Position numbers and translations under genes: made by a program. From positions 80,122,214 through 80,186,213 of the forward strand of contig OX328126.1 of assembly GCA_946811695.1 (NCBI GenBank): a stretch of DNA of 64,000 bases, given 5' to 3'. The stretch comes from Gonocerus acuteangulatus. Lineage: Eukaryota; Arthropoda; Insecta; Hemiptera; Coreidae. This document shows positions 53,400-64,000 of the stretch, piece after piece. The notes below the pieces were generated by a model. It was given only the letters and a program-made list of their open reading frames with translations. It ran no database searches and was not told the origin of the DNA. Position 1 is the first letter of the stretch, and each line of letters starts with the position of its first letter.

Positions 53400-53790
53400 T
53401 TTTACAAGAAACACTACAATAACCAATTATGTCGAGTTTAAGACTCGGTAAGGCATGGAAGATAATATTTAATGTTTATCAATACTTAGCCAAAGCTTTG
53501 GCTGAAAACAATTTAAACCTCCTAGTGATAATGTTATAAAATAGGGAATATCGGCCACAACCTTTTCCCTCCAACTGAACAGGCAACGTTAATAGTTTTC
53601 AGCGTTAGCTTTGCCTAAGTATTGATAAAGATTAAACACTATCTCCCTTGCCTGACCTCTCAAACCCTTCCGACTTCCTAAAAGAGACATAATCAGTTTA
53701 TGTAGCGTTTCACATATCAAGTTCATTAAACGGCTTTGCAAATGGCCGAAGGGAAAGTAAAAGAGAATATTTCCCTCAGAAGTTCACACA
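53400..53790. mobile_element. Foldback repeat family G, best copy
   Basis: TTTAATGTTTATCAATACTTAG with CAAAGCTTTGGCTGAAAAC is mirrored by GTTTTCAGCGTTAGCTTTGC and CTAAGTATTGATAAAG. The inverted arms flank a central TATCGGCCACAACC. Related copies are at 28541, 40030 and 62610. Confidence 0.65.
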
Positions 53791-53920
53791 TTCGGAATTG
53801 AACTTTTCTATCTAATCTGAACCGGGTATACCGCGGTGGGCGGGAGGAGGGAGTATTTAGAGTATGAGATCAAGAGGAAAAAGGAGGGAATGGTCTATAG
53901 TCAATGATTAGAAAAAGCTG

Positions 53921-54049
53921 TTATAAGATAATATAATGATATAAATCACAGATCGGTGAACATTCTGTATGAGACATGATAAAGACACTTTCAGGGCCCA
54001 TTCGTCCAGCTCTAAGCAAACTGCTCTCTCCAGCATTATCATCATACAC
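53921..54049 (-). other. Unassigned open segment with a good splice acceptor
   Basis: On the minus strand a pyrimidine tract and TTTCAG end at 54050. They are followed by 42 open codons (VYDDNAGESSLLRAGRMGPE...) and a stop at 53921-53923. It starts in phase 0, as does the final DNAJA exon, so it could be an alternative terminal exon of the DnaJ gene. A second frame is also open. No homolog was recognised. Confidence 0.2.
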
Positions 54050-54807
54050 CTGAAATTAAAAAAAAAAAATAAATTTGTACTATTGTTTATAAACAGTCCT
54101 AGCCCTAGTATATTATGAAAACAAATTTTGTCTATTCAACTAGAACTTTGGAAGGTTAATTTCAAAATTTGACCTAAATATTCCACCAATATATAATAGC
54201 CAATTGCATGACAAGAGCAAAGTAAACTTTACCACTCGAGAAGGACCAGGCCCGTCCAGGGACCACATTATGTTTATTTACATTTTTCCTCTGTAAAAGC
54301 ACATGGAATGTTTCTGAAACTTCTTGATTTCTTGAGTTCATTTATTGTGGAAATTATTTATTAAATATGAATATCATTTTTTTAGAGACCTAAACTATAA
54401 AATAAATAGAGAGATCTTAGTGGCGCACTATTTTTTATTCTAGGTTTGTATACAATTCATTGAAACTGATTTACACTATCATTGGAATGAATATTTTTGT
54501 TTAGCAATGCTTATATTTTAAATAAACTTGACTTGTCATTTAAAGTTCCTAGCAGTTACACATTTGCCAGGGATTATCCCTTCCAGTTAAGCTATCTAAC
54601 AGCCCCCTGTTATAAGGAGGATAAATTTGTTCTAGCTTCAGAGATTTGGGACCATTTTGGTATACAATTTTGGTTACTGGAAGATTAGAAACAAAATATT
54701 TTTTAAGTGGTTTTCAATACTTCAAAAAAAGATGATGAAAGAGAGGAATAAATGTACTCATTTGGAATACAATACATATTAAATGAATGAAAAAAGAAGC
54801 CTTAAAC

Positions 54808-54876
54808 TTTTTTTTAACGGCACATATACATCTAGGTCATTATCGCCAACATCCAGGGTGCAGCGAGGAGTCTACA
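54808..54876 (-). repeat. SINE 3' fragment
   Basis: On the minus strand CGCTGCACCCTGGATGTTGG then ATAATGACC and an A tail match the SINE body at 46303. Confidence 0.5.
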
Positions 54877-55237
54877 GACCCATCACAGTCATAATAGGCA
54901 TGCAAAGACTCAAGTCCATCTAGTGTTCAGTCGAAGAGGTAAAGAGAAGGAGTGATGTTTAACATCAAACATGGTCAAGTAAATTAATTTATTTTTTTCT
55001 TGCTTAAAGGCACAGTTTTGCGTAGTTGTACAACTTTTAGAAGTTCAAGCTTACCTTGGTTTGAAAACCTTTCATTAACATTTTCAGACTGCAATTCTAC
55101 ACTGGACTATTGTTCTACTCTTATTAACCTTTTACCACAAAGACTTCCTAATTTATTAAACCTGAAAAAGGCTAGTGATGTTAAGCATAATAATTTAACA
55201 AAAGATGAAGACTTCAAACCAGTCCTGACACTTTAGT

Positions 55238-55956
55238 CAGTCTCTAAGGGGTGTACCTACATTGGTCCCGATCCGATCCGATAGCCACCGGCTGTTGGAA
55301 GGATCTGATCAGATGACTACAGATTCTCGGTCTTTCAAACTTGTTTGTTTCTAGACCAATATTGGACGACCTATGCAAAGTGGCGTCAAACAACATATTG
55401 TGTTTCAAAAAAGTCTATATACTCTACTTTTTAACCAATTTCAATGCATTTTTATTTAAATGAAAGATAATAAAATTTAGAACGACTTTGTCTAGTCACA
55501 TTTTTTGTTTTGTTTGCCTTGTTTATTAAATTACTTGGAAAGATAGGATAGGAAAGTTTATAACCTTCCAATGTTTATAACTTTCTAGCTACCTTTCTTC
55601 AAATTATTTTAAAATATAAATATTAATGATTTCTTATCATAGTGTAATAGTTAAAAATCAACTGTTACACTAAGATTTTTTTTTTCTTTTTCGGGAGTGA
55701 TATACTTCCAGAAGATTGATTGGTATCTCAATACCTCCTATACACCTCCAACAAGGTAAATGAAGGTTTCTATGCTTATAGGTGGTATTTCTTAAATGAA
55801 TTGCTCATTTTCACTTCACTATGAATTCATTACTGACGAGCTGTGACTAGATTGGATCGGATCGGGTCGGGACCAATGTAGGCACTCATGTCGGCCACTG
55901 TCAGTCAACCAATATCGATTCGGGAGTAACACGGGTCCAATGAAAGTGCAGCCTAA
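55238..55956. mobile_element. Foldback MITE with GGTGTACCTACATTGG ends
   Basis: The left GTACCTACATTGGTCCCGAT is mirrored at 55862-55890 (complement GTGCCTACATTGGTCCCGAC). A further related end (complement GGCTGCACTTTCATTGGACC) lies at about 55930-55956. The interior is AT-rich and non-coding. Confidence 0.5.
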
Positions 55957-56644
55957 GGAATAAATGCCACTGAAGAAGGTGGTAGGGGACTCAACAGTAC
56001 CAAAGAATTCCATGTAACATTCAGATTGAGATTACTAATCAGATCTCAAAGGTTTTTCTGTCAGTGACTTTGATTTATGTTGAGATAATTAAGAAGAAAA
56101 AAAAAGAAGTTTCATTTTGATAATTAAACGTAAAATTTTTAAAATAAATAAATCCCGCCTAGGACTCTAAGGAGGTCACCCTTCGAAGTAGGTTTATACA
56201 GAAGACATACAAATAAAAGAAACCCAACAATTAAAATATGGATGGCCTGGACCTCCTGGCAACTTGGAAACCAGCTATCAGATAGTGGTAAAAGAAGCTG
56301 GCAGATGAAGCAAACAGGGTTGCACGCAGATTTGAAGAGAAGCTGCTAAGACCAGTAGGGAAAACAAAGTTCAGAGACAGCTTAGTACGGAAGAGCAATG
56401 TTTGAACTGCTTACATTGACGCCAATGCAGGAAAATTCGCATTAAAATAAATAAATAACAAACGTCTTCAGAAGCATGCTGGATGGAGAGATAAGATAAG
56501 AACTATGTCCTTCAGGATTAACCCAAAAACCCTTAACTGGAGGGCTAAAGTAACAAATTGAAACAATAAGTTACCATATAAATTAAAGCGTTCAAATGCT
56601 CTGAGTATTTGGTATACTTACCGAAAAAGATGAGTCGATGTTTC

Positions 56645-56922
56645 TCACTGCTGAGCGCATTGAAGTGGACCTCGAATACCTGGTCCTCCGTCGTCTTCAT
56701 CATATGCCTCTCCACCTCCGCTCGTCCCTGAGTTCATGTCCTCATTATATTCGCTCAAGTCTACTTCTTCCACGTCTTTTGGTATTACTACTACAGGTCT
56801 TGCAGGCAACAGGCTTTCAATTATCTACAACAATTCAATTAGGTTTAGAATATAGTTTTGTTCCACTAATTATATCTACATTCTGCTCTCGGTTAAGGGA
56901 GTTTATTTTCAAAGTACATGTT

Positions 56923-57002
<80 letters not shown>

Positions 57003-60000
57003 TGAGTAGGACTTTAAAAAGAGTTTTAAGTGGCAAGAGCTCTTTAACTGAGGATAATTAGAGGTATAGAAACGAATACACTGAGAGGTGAGGTATCCTA
57101 GAGTAGTATTGACAGTGTTATCTATTCTGATATTTAGAATGAGTGATAAACAATATGTTCTGGTGCTAATGTTGGTGTAGATTTACTGAAAAAACTACAA
57201 CAAATAAACATCTAGGTTGAAAAATTTTAAGGACTTTAGAATTTATACTTCAGTGGAGACTCACTTATACGAATATGAGGGGGAACGGAAAATGTTTTGT
57301 ATAAGTGAATACTTTGTATATCTGAATTGTACTAGGTTTCGTTTTTTTATTATTTTAAAATAAAATAAATTCTTCATAAAAAAGTCACAATTTTATTGTA
57401 TGTATTTGGCTGTTATATAACGTTGTACATTATTATATTTTAGAGTTTTATATCACAAAATTCTCCTCCATTTCTTTCCTCTTACCGATAATGGTCGCAA
57501 GTGCAGACAAAGGTAATTTCAAGCGTTTAGCCACGTCTATTTTTGTTTCGTTGGGGCTGTCATCAACTTCTTTCAGGATTTTTACTTTTTTTTTTTTTTT
57601 ACTCATTTTCATTTCACTCCAAAAAATGGAAGCACAATAGAACACGGCTACTAGAACGAATACTGTATAGAGAACTGAAAAATGATTGAGTGGAGGGAGG
57701 ATAAATCACTGGCAAGTGCCGTGTTATTAGATTGGAAACGAAGGAAATCATACAAGGGAGAGTGCATAGAACACGGCTAGACCACTAGAATGACAAGGAA
57801 GAACAGAGATGAGTGAGAGAGGGACTGGTGGATGTAAGTCACTGGTAAGTCTGTAAATATTTCATGGAAAAGCTGTTGTCCTTTCTTATAACTGAATAGT
57901 ATTTACACCAGGGGAACAAAAATTAGCTTTCATATAAGTGGATGTCACGTATAACTGAATATTGCATAAGTGAATTTCACAGGATTAAATAAAGTTTTGC
58001 TGGGAACGAAAAATTCTTCGTATAAATGAATGTTTCGTATACGTGAGACTCCACTGTATATCATCGAGTGAAGCTTATTTATATATTCATCAGAGTTTCT
58101 TATTTATCTGGCTACAAACGGTTTTGAGCCTAGATTAATTTTTTCCCACTTCAAAATTACAGTAGGAAGAAACAGAATAAGCAGGTTTCCTTCCTCACTA
58201 TGCAGAGGAATCCCGCTTATCAAGTTGATTCAATGGCACTCTTGAGGTTTCAATTACAAATGTTTTAGAGGTCAAATGTCGGGAAAATAACTATTAATAG
58301 AACATTTATTGTTTGCTTATTGTTGTGGATACTTAGGACCAGAGATGATTTGGAAAGAAGGAACGGCTTTAGCCCTATTCTGGTTAGAAAAGAGTGGTAA
58401 TGGTAGACAATCCGTCCAAAAATTTTGTGTAAATTATGATTGGGCGTTAAAATTTAATTTGATCAGAGATAGTTTTGATGTCTTTCCATAATGGTGTTTT
58501 TCGAATTAATCCAGTACATTACACATTACATTGAATTGTGATACTCGTAACTTCAATCAGGGTCAGAAGGAGATTAATGTAAGTATTTCAAAATATCATA
58601 CTTATCTTTGGGAATGTTTAAACATTTTGAATAATCTTCTGAGGATTGAACCTTTCTTAATAAAAATAATGGATGTGCTTGGATTAAATATAATTCCATA
58701 CCTTCAGTTGTGGTTCAGGAGCAAAATAACTGGCTGGAAATTTGACAACAAACTGGACATAGAGATCACCGTGTTGGAAGGCATTTCTGCGATGTGGCAT
58801 TCCTTCGCCAGGTACTTTCATGACCATATCTAGACAACATGTTCAGTTTAAGATATTATACTAAAAAATATAGTTTTGCATATTTAGTGATGTGCTATAT
58901 TAAACAAAGATATTAGATGCAAGTACAATCTAAATAAATGTTGAAGAAATATAGAATATAAGTTAAATTATTCTGAATAATATCAGTAGTGAATCAATCC
59001 AGGAATAAATACCTGGCTGTATCACTGATCCTGATGGGTTTTTTAAGTGGAGATTCCTTCCATCGAGATGCTTGATTATGAAGTTCACACCACACAGGGC
59101 GTCGGTCAGTTCAACTTCGCACTTAGCGAGGAGATCGTTTCCACTTCTCCGAAAGACTGGATGTGCTCCATCTTCTTGAAGGATTATCACCACATCACCA
59201 GCTTCTATTCCAGGCTGCAAAAGAAGATTTCATTATGATAAAGCGTACTAATGGCTACCAGGGAAGACTCATTTTACTGAGAAGTTTTTGTTAAGTGGGA
59301 CAAAATAAGTGGGTTTAATCAATTTAATTTTTAAAATACCTTCTACCTGCTTTTTCCATAAATGAAAATGTGCAAACAACGCAAAATATCCTACCCCACC
59401 CTATGATTATTGTTCTCAATCCCGGGGTAACTGATCTCTTCATAGCCTCCTCTAATCGAGAGCTAGAGTCGTATGACAGAGGGTACCTGCCTGTACCTCC
59501 TGATGGCTACTAGCTACCTCCCTTCCACATGCGTGCTGGGCAATTGTCTTTTTTTTTCTTTTTTTTTTTTTTTTTTTTTTAGATTTGTATTCTGGTATTA
59601 GTAATATATATATATATATATATTCTTTAATTAGTGCAGAAACCTTCGGCGCTAATGGCCAAGATTTATGTCGATGCACCGTAAAAAAAAAAAAAAAATT
59701 AGTGCAGAAACCTTTCCACATAACACCTTTCTACTACTGAAAGAAAACTTACATCCCTGGAAACTGCTATCCTTCCTCAGCAAATTACATTGTTTACGCT
59801 TCGGAAAAAGCCCACTGTCTCGAAATCCTAGAATGCTCTGCAATATTACTTCCTGGAGCTGAGGAATATTTTTTTTTAATTTAATTTTTGAGCTTCTTTT
59901 TTTTTTTTTTAATTTAATTTTCGTGCTTCGCAACAACAACGATTTGCTCTTTTTAAAATATAACAAATACAGATTAATACAAAAATACAAACTTATAGAA

Positions 60001-62412
60001 CCAAATACAACAAAAGAAAAGAAGCGACCATCCTTATACCCAAATACAATATAGAGTGAGGTGGCTGCTGGAGAAGCACACCGTCAGCCAGTCACGGCTT
60101 TGTGCTGGCTGCTGGAGAAGCCCACCGTCCAGAAAGGGTTAAGAGATTTGCAAACACACTTAAAATTCTTCAAAGTACTATCTTTCTAGGTACTCTTCCA
60201 TCACAAACACCCGCCCTAGAAGGCGTATTTGGGGATCTCCTTGCTAGGTCTTCGTCATGACTGATTAGATCTCGTATTTGGACCAAAAATGGGTTCTTAT
60301 CAGGGCTGCCTTAATCCAAAGGAATAAAAAAGAGCCTGCTAGAGCGAGATCAGTACTATAAGAGAGGTGGGGCAGCGTTGACTCAGGGACACAGAGAAGA
60401 GTCCCCGTAATCCTTATGAATAATTTTGTTAGCCCCCTAAAGAGATTTTCTCAGTTTAGCACAAAACTTATTCGCGTGAAGGCAGTTAGCATGCAGAGGG
60501 TATAACTGGCGTCCTGCCGCTTTCAAAGCTTGGAGAGCATCCAGACCAGTTTCACATCACAGGAAAGCTTAGCGTTCCCCCACCTACCCCAAGTGGTTTG
60601 ATTTCGCTCCGACCAATAGGAGCGGCACGGGAAATTTACTTTCAGAACGCACTCTGTAAATTTTGATGAGAGTAATTTTCAGTATCTAGTAAGTAGGATC
60701 GATTAAGATTTGAAGAAATGTTTAAAAAGTTCTTTCCGGAGAGCATCTTCAATAGCTACATTCCTTTGGAAAATGCTAAATGCTGTATTCTTGAAGGCGA
60801 ATACAGCTTAATTAATAGTTTATATCGACTAATTATCAATTAATATTAATATTATAGCACTGTTTAGATGAAGTAGAATCTACAAACCTGTTTGTCTCCT
60901 TCTCCTGCGAAGACAATCTTTTCACCATCAACAGCTCCTTTCTGAACATGTACTTGGAGGACTTTCTGTTCCTCGACTATTTTCCTTCCTTGGCAGCTTG
61001 TGCATTTGTCTTTCTCGTTAATTACAGTACCTAACAACATTGAAAGATTAATTTAAAAGAACTGCTTTATAATTTGTTGAATATATTTCATTATATTTCC
61101 AAAAACAAAAATATATATCATTGCTAAGATTGCACAACTCAGATTTACATTCTCATTAGAGACTAATTATAAATACTTTAGATCTGTTGGAAAGAACTAA
61201 CTGCAATCCTATTTCAATCTTGAGCTCTATCCAGAAAATGACGTAAGGTCATTGAGCTCTTAAACACAGTAATATCCACTGATATATAGGTAACATTCTT
61301 GTGGCTGGTATATCTCCACAGCCTTCAAGGTCCAATTAGTCAATCACATAGACAGAAATCATAATTTTTGAAAATGATTAAAAAGCTTAACAATTAAAAT
61401 AAATAAATAGTTTTTAACCCTGCTAATTTCTGGTTCAAGCTAATACTGAGTGTTAAGAAAATTGTTATTAGAATATGAGTAAAAAAACTAGCAGGATTTG
61501 AAATTAAATGTCATATTTATGGACTTCTCAACTCCCAAGTTGAATTATTTTAATTTTTTTTTGTCAGCGCAAGAACCTTTACTAGAGAATATTGAGTTAA
61601 ATAAAAGCAAGCAAACCTTCTCCGTTGCAGTCATTGCACTTCATTCTGATTTCTTGTGTAAGCCTCGCTGCAATTTGTTGATGTGCTACTTTAAAACGAC
61701 GTCCATTGCAGCCTTTGCATGTGATTAGCTGTCCGGACTTCGAACCACGCCTATTAACAAGACACATCAAACATGTACAAGGTAAAGCTGGAAATGTTTG
61801 TAAACAAAAAAAGGCATTCGTAAATTAGTGTGTAGTCTAAAGACTTCTTTACCGCAAGAAAATTTTATAAAATAAATAAAGTCTGTCTTGCAAAGCAGCA
61901 TTACTAAGCATACTCCTTAGTAAGGTATTTAGTTTTTGCCGGATTCCTGAAGAATGTGCTTAAAATAACTAATGTAAATAGAAAATAAACAAATAGTTTT
62001 ACTTTTTTTATATTTGTAATGAATAACTCATTACTAAATTTATTTAATTTTGTCCTTGGAACCTTAGCAGGGTTTTATTTCATGAATTATCAATACAGTC
62101 CTATGCCGAGCTTGGCCAGCATAAACAACCCCCTAACATTACTCCGTGTTAAATGTTTGGCACCATTAATTCTTCAACACTTATATAAAAGAAAATTACA
62201 AAAATTTCCCTCTCAGCTTGAAAATACCAATTTAAAAGGTTGCTCAAACTGACCTCTTTCATAAATGAGGGAGGAAACTGAACCATCTTCCTTAGAATAG
62301 TACTTATTGTATAGAATTAGTAGGTTCTTACCCATTGCATGGTTTGCAAGGAATATTCCTTCTCAGCTGGAGTTTTGTTGATTTTCCGTTATACAAATCC
62401 TCCAGTGTAACT
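56645..62412 (-). CDS. DNAJA2: Type I DnaJ/Hsp40 co-chaperone (DNAJA2-like), 5' exons outside window
   Basis: Six exons join in phase (5' to 3'): 62332-62412, 61617-61750, 60888-61030, 59013-59214, 58702-58829, 56645-56824. They encode the last 288 residues, from [10 protein letters not shown] onwards. The zinc-binding region has [24 protein letters not shown] and CTSCQGRK; the non-canonical last pairs of motifs 2 and 4 are normal in DNAJA proteins. The client-binding C-terminal domains follow ([38 protein letters not shown], then [20 protein letters not shown]). The tail is acidic and Gly-rich ([11 protein letters not shown]). The end CAQQ is a CaaX-type prenylation box like CAHQ in DNAJA2. 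DNAJA proteins deliver clients to cytosolic Hsp70. The J domain and Gly/Phe region must lie upstream of 62413 beyond the window; I found no J-domain exon up to 64000. DNAJA2 is preferred over DNAJA1 because of the tail, but orthology is not proven. Confidence 0.92.
56931..56996. repeat. (TA)n(GA)n compound microsatellite
   Basis: About 19 TA units pass directly into 14 AG units, just upstream of the last DNAJA exon. Confidence 0.9.
57251..58056 (-). mobile_element. Tigger (pogo) element deletion derivative
   Basis: The left CAGTGGAGACTCACTTATAC and the right complement CAGTGGAGTCTCACGTATAC form long inverted repeats, with several further internal GTATAAGTGAAT motifs. The right flank is TA. 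The left flank is TT, so the duplication is imperfect. It lies in the last DNAJA intron. Confidence 0.7.
57448..57645 (-). pseudogene. Tigger transposase N-terminal HTH remnant
   Basis: The minus strand encodes [20 protein letters not shown], then [19 protein letters not shown], the CENP-B/Tigger-type N-terminal helix-turn-helix. The open frame ends soon after, and the DDE domain is absent from the 0.8-kb element. Confidence 0.65.
59550..59698 (+). repeat. T-rich run, short (TA)n and SINE 3' fragment
   Basis: A T run at about 59550-59580 and a (TA)n at 59606-59623 precede CGGCGCTAATGGCCAAGA and GATGCACCGTAAAAAA at 59645-59698, the 3' end of the 46303-type SINE. It lies in a DNAJA intron. Confidence 0.6.
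60062..60130 (+). repeat. Short direct repeat
   Basis: GGCTGCTGGAGAAGC(A/C)CACCGTC occurs twice, about 42 bp apart, in a DNAJA intron. Confidence 0.7.
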
Positions 62413-62609
62413 CTGAAACAAATTTAGTCAGAATTAATTAATGCTCCTTTTCAATTACAGCTGTTTTAGATAATATAATGAATAACTTGAGATAGATCAT
62501 GCAGTTCAGTTACGCATGTGTGAACTTTAAATATATTTCCCCATTTCAATGGACAACATGCCATGTGAAACACTAGAATCTGATTATGTATTGTTTAGGA
62601 TAATAGAAA

Positions 62610-62760
62610 GCTTTGAGAGGTCAAGCAAGGCAGAAAGCGTTTAATGTTTATCAATACTTAGGCAAAGCTAAGGCTGAAAACAGTTTAAGCTGGACATAAA
62701 TTGGAGTTATGCCCTGGAAATATAGGCCACGCCCCTTTCCTTTTAAACTGCACGATATAT
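62610..62760 (+). repeat. Foldback repeat family G, copy 4
   Basis: TTTAATGTTTATCAATACTTAG, then CAAAGCTAAGGCTGAAAAC and ATATAGGCCACGCCCC, match the 53400 copy. Only one arm is present. Confidence 0.55.
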
Positions 62761-63000
62761 CTGAACAATCTATACATTATAATATTTTTAAATATGGGCT
62801 ACTACTGGTTGCTATTCTTTATAAACTTTCATATGAATTAGAAGGCTCTTCATATCGATGAAAAATATCTACCCAAAGCAAGATGATTCGAAAAACCAGT
62901 GTCTTAAAATTTGGTGGCCACACATGCTAATCACTGACACAGGGAGGCTCTCTGTGCTTAAGGTTGTGGGGCCCATTCTCACTAGGAGTATAGATTTTTC

Positions 63001-63003
<3 letters not shown>

Positions 63004-63036
<33 letters not shown>
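63004..63036 (+). repeat. Poly(A) run, 33 bp
   Basis: An uninterrupted A run ends a GC-richer block (about 62895-63003), suggesting a retroposed sequence tail. Confidence 0.85.
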
Positions 63037-63038
<2 letters not shown>

Positions 63039-63589
63039 GGTAAACTGACAATATTATGTAAAAATGGCCAATTCATTTAATAGTTACGAGCTATTTTATG
63101 ACCTTCAGAGAAACAACGTAATCTACAGTAGAGGGATGATTCATCCTTATCTTGAGAATTTTTTTTGCAATTCCGTATAATTTTGTTAATGTTCTTTTAT
63201 TTTTGAACATGTCACCATACATTTACTGACTTTTTCCCAGTTTCCTCAGCACTGCCTGAAGAAACCGCGTTTATAAGAGACCTCCTTAAAGAGTCTGCTT
63301 CTTCCTTCACTTCGTTATTTAGACATATACTATTCTAGTATTATCACAAGCAATATCTATTTATCTCATTTTTATATCAAGGTTCTGTCCTTTTTATTTT
63401 ATAAATTTAATGTGTATGCTCGCTGCTGCCTCTGCTCTCTTTACTACATCTGTATATTTCTACCTGTCCACTTACAAACAGAACACTAAATTTTCTGAAC
63501 ACTTTTAAATGAAAATCCCATTGGCAATACACAATAGGTAATACTTTCTGGCCACAAAACGTAGTAGAAATATAGTAAATAAATTGGAA

Positions 63590-63740
63590 AACATCAAATG
63601 TCTGTTAATAAAATATTTTATTCTAACCCTTCCTTACTCCAAACGTAACAAAAATTTCAACATATTAGTTTATGAAAGTAGAACATGCAGAAAATGTTTC
63701 AACTGAATCCCATAATTCTAAGTACCAAAATCAAAGACAA
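63590..63740 (+). repeat. Dispersed repeat H, 3' part
   Basis: TGTCTGTTAATAAAATATTT, then TCTAACCCTTCC and CTCCAAACGTAAC, match 63951-64000 and the 34440 copy. Confidence 0.6.
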
Positions 63741-63774
63741 CAAAAAGAACCGTTCGAATAATCGAAATCAATTA

Positions 63775-64000
63775 CTTTAAAGTTTTAAGCACTTATTTCT
63801 TTGATTGACATCGCCTAATCAAAACTTTCATCAGAACCTTTTTTGTAGAGCATTTAGTAAGCTTTCTAATGGTAATCTTCCGTTTGCCAAGATTCTCAAC
63901 CTTTTTCGAGATATTAAGGAAAGTATACAAAGTTACCAAAACTTTTTATGTCTGTTAATAAAATATTTTATTCTAACCCTTCATTAACTCCAAACGTAAC
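63775..64000 (+). repeat. Dispersed repeat H, head-to-tail copy running off the edge
   Basis: TTTTAAGCACTTATTTCTTTG, TTTTTTGTAGAGCATTTAGTAAGC and TGTCTGTTAATAAAATATTT repeat the family order. The end overlaps in content with 63590-63740 at a spacing of about 350 bp. Confidence 0.65.

Larger units (their letters stand above)
62413..64000. other. DNAJA2: DNAJA intron or upstream region at the right edge
   Basis: No J-domain exon is visible. The region holds a family G repeat, a 33-bp A run and two copies of repeat H. Confidence 0.5.

Noticed and set aside
62895..63003. Possible J-domain exon upstream of the DnaJ exons
   Set aside because: No HPD motif or family sequence in any frame. The block ends in poly(A) and looks retroposed.
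1..64000. CRISPR arrays, operons, phage or toxin systems
   Set aside because: No regularly spaced short direct repeats, no clustered short-spaced genes and no ribosome-binding sites. The gene structure is eukaryotic throughout.

Overview
This is AT-rich, intron-rich, repeat-dense eukaryotic nuclear DNA, most likely from an insect or another arthropod. The signs are GT-AG introns of up to about 7 kb, metazoan genes, and a dense mix of SINEs, Penelope elements, pogo/Tigger, mariner, hAT and piggyBac-like elements and foldback MITEs. I cannot name the species. A hemipteran-like insect is a guess. No bacterial operon, CRISPR array, origin, rRNA array or convincing functional tRNA gene is present.

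There are four host genes. (1) Positions 1-7516, minus strand: an uninterrupted frame of 2,505 codons for a giant coiled-coil protein. Its N-terminal third is acidic, Ser-rich and probably disordered; the rest is heptad-rich. It runs off the left edge. (2) Positions 13614-18677, plus strand: a complete five-exon calcium- and integrin-binding (CIB1-like) EF-hand gene of 184 codons. (3) Positions 20475-47992, minus strand: a complete 16-exon lgd/CC2D1 gene of 792 codons with four DM14 repeats and a C-terminal C2 domain. (4) Positions 56645-62412, minus strand: the last six exons of a type I DnaJ/Hsp40 (DNAJA2-like) gene. Its J-domain exons lie beyond the right edge. All exon junctions of genes 2-4 were checked by hand for GT/AG and reading phase. 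The coiled-coil gene and CIB are divergent. CIB and lgd converge, with their poly(A) signals about 400 bp apart.

Almost everything else is mobile-element debris, often nested. The clearest cases are: an ORF1-only LINE-like element (42040-43781) with an intact 303-codon ORF, inserted with an 8-bp duplication into a Tigger transposase gene; a near-perfect foldback mariner (13768-14466); a decayed Penelope-like retroelement with GIY-YIG endonuclease and a hammerhead-like core (22677-25880); a separate Penelope-type inverted repeat whose two arms each carry such a core (11798-12768); a hAT element with an 8-bp duplication holding a TTAA-flanked MITE (33180-33809); and 5S-rRNA-derived SINEs.

The host genes are unrelated conserved cell-biology genes and do not form a pathway. 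I found no convincing new multi-gene system. The most unusual material is the ORF1-only LINE and the foldback structures.
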